Source: an uncultured Erysipelotrichaceae bacterium (lineage in GTDB: Bacteria; Bacillota_I; Bacilli_A; RFN20; CAG-826). Taken from it: 12,408 nt of DNA. How positions within the stretch are numbered: the first letter of the stretch is position 1; each line of letters opens with the position of its first letter. The translations under genes were made by a program, and so were the position numbers. The DNA is taken from contig CADCDV010000005.1 in assembly GCA_902800255.1 (NCBI GenBank), positions 1-12,408 of the forward strand, read 5' to 3'. Positions 10,868 through 12,408 of the stretch are shown piece after piece. The notes below the pieces were generated by a model. It worked only from the letters and a program-made list of their open reading frames with translations. It was not told the DNA's origin and did not search any database.

Positions 10868-12408
10868 TTATGGTCTTTGCGGACGGCTGCCTCCGCCACC
10901 AGGACCGCCTCCGTGGCCTCCGCCCGTCTCTCCTAAGTTGATGGTGCTTGAGCTCCAGGTTCCTCCAGAGATCTGCGTTCCGGCGACTGAGCCAGATACT
11001 TTGTATACGCCTCTAAGGATTTCGCCTGTGGCAGTGGCGTTAGAGACATAAGAGAAGACGACAGAGCCTTCAACGAAGTCGCTGCTAGAGATATATAGCG
11101 AATAAGCGGTGGTGGTCTGTGGCTTGATGAGCCAAGTATAACCGCCGTTAGCGATAGCGAAGTAATTGCTAGTGCTCACGCCAGCGCTATATGTTCCAAG
11201 GAAGGAATATTGAGTGCCGCTAGAGGTAACGAGCATATCGTTCGAGCCATAAGCGACCAATGTACCGCCTGATTGTTTGAATTCAGCTCCATCGCCATAG
11301 TCGAGAGGGCCGTTTCCGTTTTTAGACTGATTAACGACGGTTACTCCTCCGGTGACATAGAAGTTTCCGTTTGAGTCGATTCCGTCACCTGTGGACTGAA
11401 TATAGTTCATTCCACCAGAGATGGTCATAAGTGCGGATGAGGTGGATCCGCCGCCACGTGGTCCCCATGGGGTTTCTTGGCTTGCGGAATCGTTTCCTCC
11501 GCCGGCGTTCATGCCGTCATCGCTAGCAATGACGCTATTGGTTCCGCCAGAGATCTCGACATTAAGGCCCTCAAAGCCTTCAAATGATTTGGTGACGGTG
11601 TTGGTTCCGCCAGAGACTACGAGTTTGTTGTCGGCGTGAATGCCATCATCGCCTGCGCTTATGGTGGTGGTGCCGCCTTTGACGTATACGTCGTTCTCGG
11701 CGTTGATGCCGTCGTCTCCGGTTGAGGTGATGTTCAAAGTGCCATCAAGAATCTCAACGTCATAACTGGATTTGACGCCTTTATCTTTCGAGACGATGGT
11801 GTAGGTTCCTTTGTTGAACTGAACACCTTGAACTTCGCCCTCGTCAAAGGTGTCGCCCTCTTTCTTCTCGACGCTGATGCCGTCGTTATTCGTAGCTTCG
11901 ATTGAGATGACGCCTTCGTCTTCGGCGTGGCCGAGAACGATTGATTTATCGGCTTTCATGCCTTTGTTTTTGGCTTTGATGGAAAGGGTGCCGTTCTTGG
12001 CTTCGATTTTGGTATCGGAGCCGACGCCGTTTTTAAGGTTACCGATGACATTAAGGGTTCCTGCGCCGACAATGCTAAGCTTCTTATTTGAGAAGATAGC
12101 CGCTGAATCATCGGCATCGTCAGAAATCGCGACACGGTTATCGGTGATCGTGGAAGTGGTGCCTTTGTATTTCTTGATCTTCAGCTTGGATTTGTTGGCA
12201 CTATAGATCGGAGCAAGGGTGTTGTTTCCGCTTTGGGTGATAGAGACGCCATTAAGGATAAGTTCGACTTCTTGGTCGGAGTTATCAGTGATGTAGATGG
12301 AGCCGTTAGAAAGGCTTCCTGAGACGGTATAGGTGCCAGGTTTATAAATGATGACTGTGTTCTCTTGAACCGAGATGCCTGAACCACTGAAGGTTGTCGC
12401 GTTGTCCC
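10868..12408 (-). CDS. Cthe_2159-like beta-helix carbohydrate-binding surface protein (N-terminus outside window)
   Basis: The frame stays open from the TAA at 10868 to the window end, giving 512 residues without the N-terminus; any internal ATG such as 11959 is not the real start. The visible N-terminal part (YKPGTYTVSGSLSNGSIYI, then VELILNGVSI, SAAIFSNKKLSIVGAGTLNV) follows the pattern of Cthe_2159-type proteins, right-handed beta-helices reported to bind polysaccharides. At least seven rungs of about 23 residues follow, several marked by GDDGINA, GDDGIHA or SDDGMNA ahead of a strand and GGT. A Gly-rich loop (GGGNDSASQETPWGPRGGG) interrupts the helix. The C-terminus is a beta domain ending in a Gly/Pro tail (GGGHGGGPGGGGSRPQRP) with no LPxTG motif or membrane anchor. 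A secreted location is inferred because the signal peptide is not visible. Confidence 0.86.
   Translation of the reverse strand, partial: DNATTFSGSGISVQENTVIIYKPGTYTVSGSLSNGSIYITDNSDQEVELILNGVSITQSGNNTLAPIYSANKSKLKIKKYKGTTSTITDNRVAISDDADDSAAIFSNKKLSIVGAGTLNVIGNLKNGVGSDTKIEAKNGTLSIKAKNKGMKADKSIVLGHAEDEGVISIEATNNDGISVEKKEGDTFDEGEVQGVQFNKGTYTIVSKDKGVKSSYDVEILDGTLNITSTGDDGINAENDVYVKGGTTTISAGDDGIHADNKLVVSGGTNTVTKSFEGFEGLNVEISGGTNSVIASDDGMNAGGGNDSASQETPWGPRGGGSTSSALMTISGGMNYIQSTGDGIDSNGNFYVTGGVTVVNQSKNGNGPLDYGDGAEFKQSGGTLVAYGSNDMLVTSSGTQYSFLGTYSAGVSTSNYFAIANGGYTWLIKPQTTTAYSLYISSSDFVEGSVVFSYVSNATATGEILRGVYKVSGSVAGTQISGGTWSSSTINLGETGGGHGGGPGGGGSRPQRP

Noticed and set aside
10868..11959. Starting the beta-helix protein at the ATG at 11959
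   Set aside because: The same frame stays open to the window end and encodes typical Cthe_2159-like sequence upstream, so 11959 is internal.
12181..12387. Separate 68-codon - strand frame
   Set aside because: It is an out-of-frame shadow of the beta-helix gene.

Overview
The window reads like chromosomal core sequence from a low-to-moderate GC Firmicutes or Tenericutes-type bacterium, probably an uncultivated gut Bacilli lineage (Erysipelotrichales or RF39-like). Clues are a long-form hibernation factor, two Cof-type HAD phosphatases, a PgcA-type phosphosugar mutase, an Spx/ArsC-family protein, compact spacing and simple intrinsic terminators. Tryptophan is encoded by TGG throughout and one gene stops at TGA, so the mycoplasma code is not used. 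The lineage is inferred; no rRNA is present.

Layout on the + strand: the 3' end of metK and its terminator; hpf and its terminator; a two-gene unit (small basic protein, then a divergent zeta/COG4185-like P-loop protein) behind an inverted repeat; a three-gene operon (Cof hydrolase, 303-aa soluble protein, two-helix membrane protein with EEPKA repeats) ending in a terminator; and a Trp-rich membrane protein. Next is tRNA-Ser(GGA) on the - strand, sharing a bidirectional terminator with the Trp-rich gene, and then an rluA-family/pgcA operon on +. A - strand operon, trpS then a second Cof hydrolase, converges on pgcA with overlapping stop codons. Divergent from trpS is an Spx/ArsC-like gene with a Cys-rich tail, which converges on a CYTH-domain gene over a shared terminator. 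The window ends inside a Cthe_2159-like beta-helix surface protein on the - strand. No gene-free stretch exceeds 300 bases; the longest is about 190.

The most striking theme is initiation. Several first-in-transcript genes have no Shine-Dalgarno and a TATAAT-like -10 box only 6-9 bases before the ATG, predicting leaderless or nearly leaderless mRNAs. Several genes downstream in operons carry clear AGGAGG-type sites. The best candidate for an undescribed system is the 1130-1992 unit, where the P-loop protein has Arg in place of the Walker A Lys. A second compact feature is an intrinsic terminator for the rluA/pgcA operon that lies inside the convergent HAD coding sequence. I found no CRISPR array, insertion sequence, prophage gene or rRNA.
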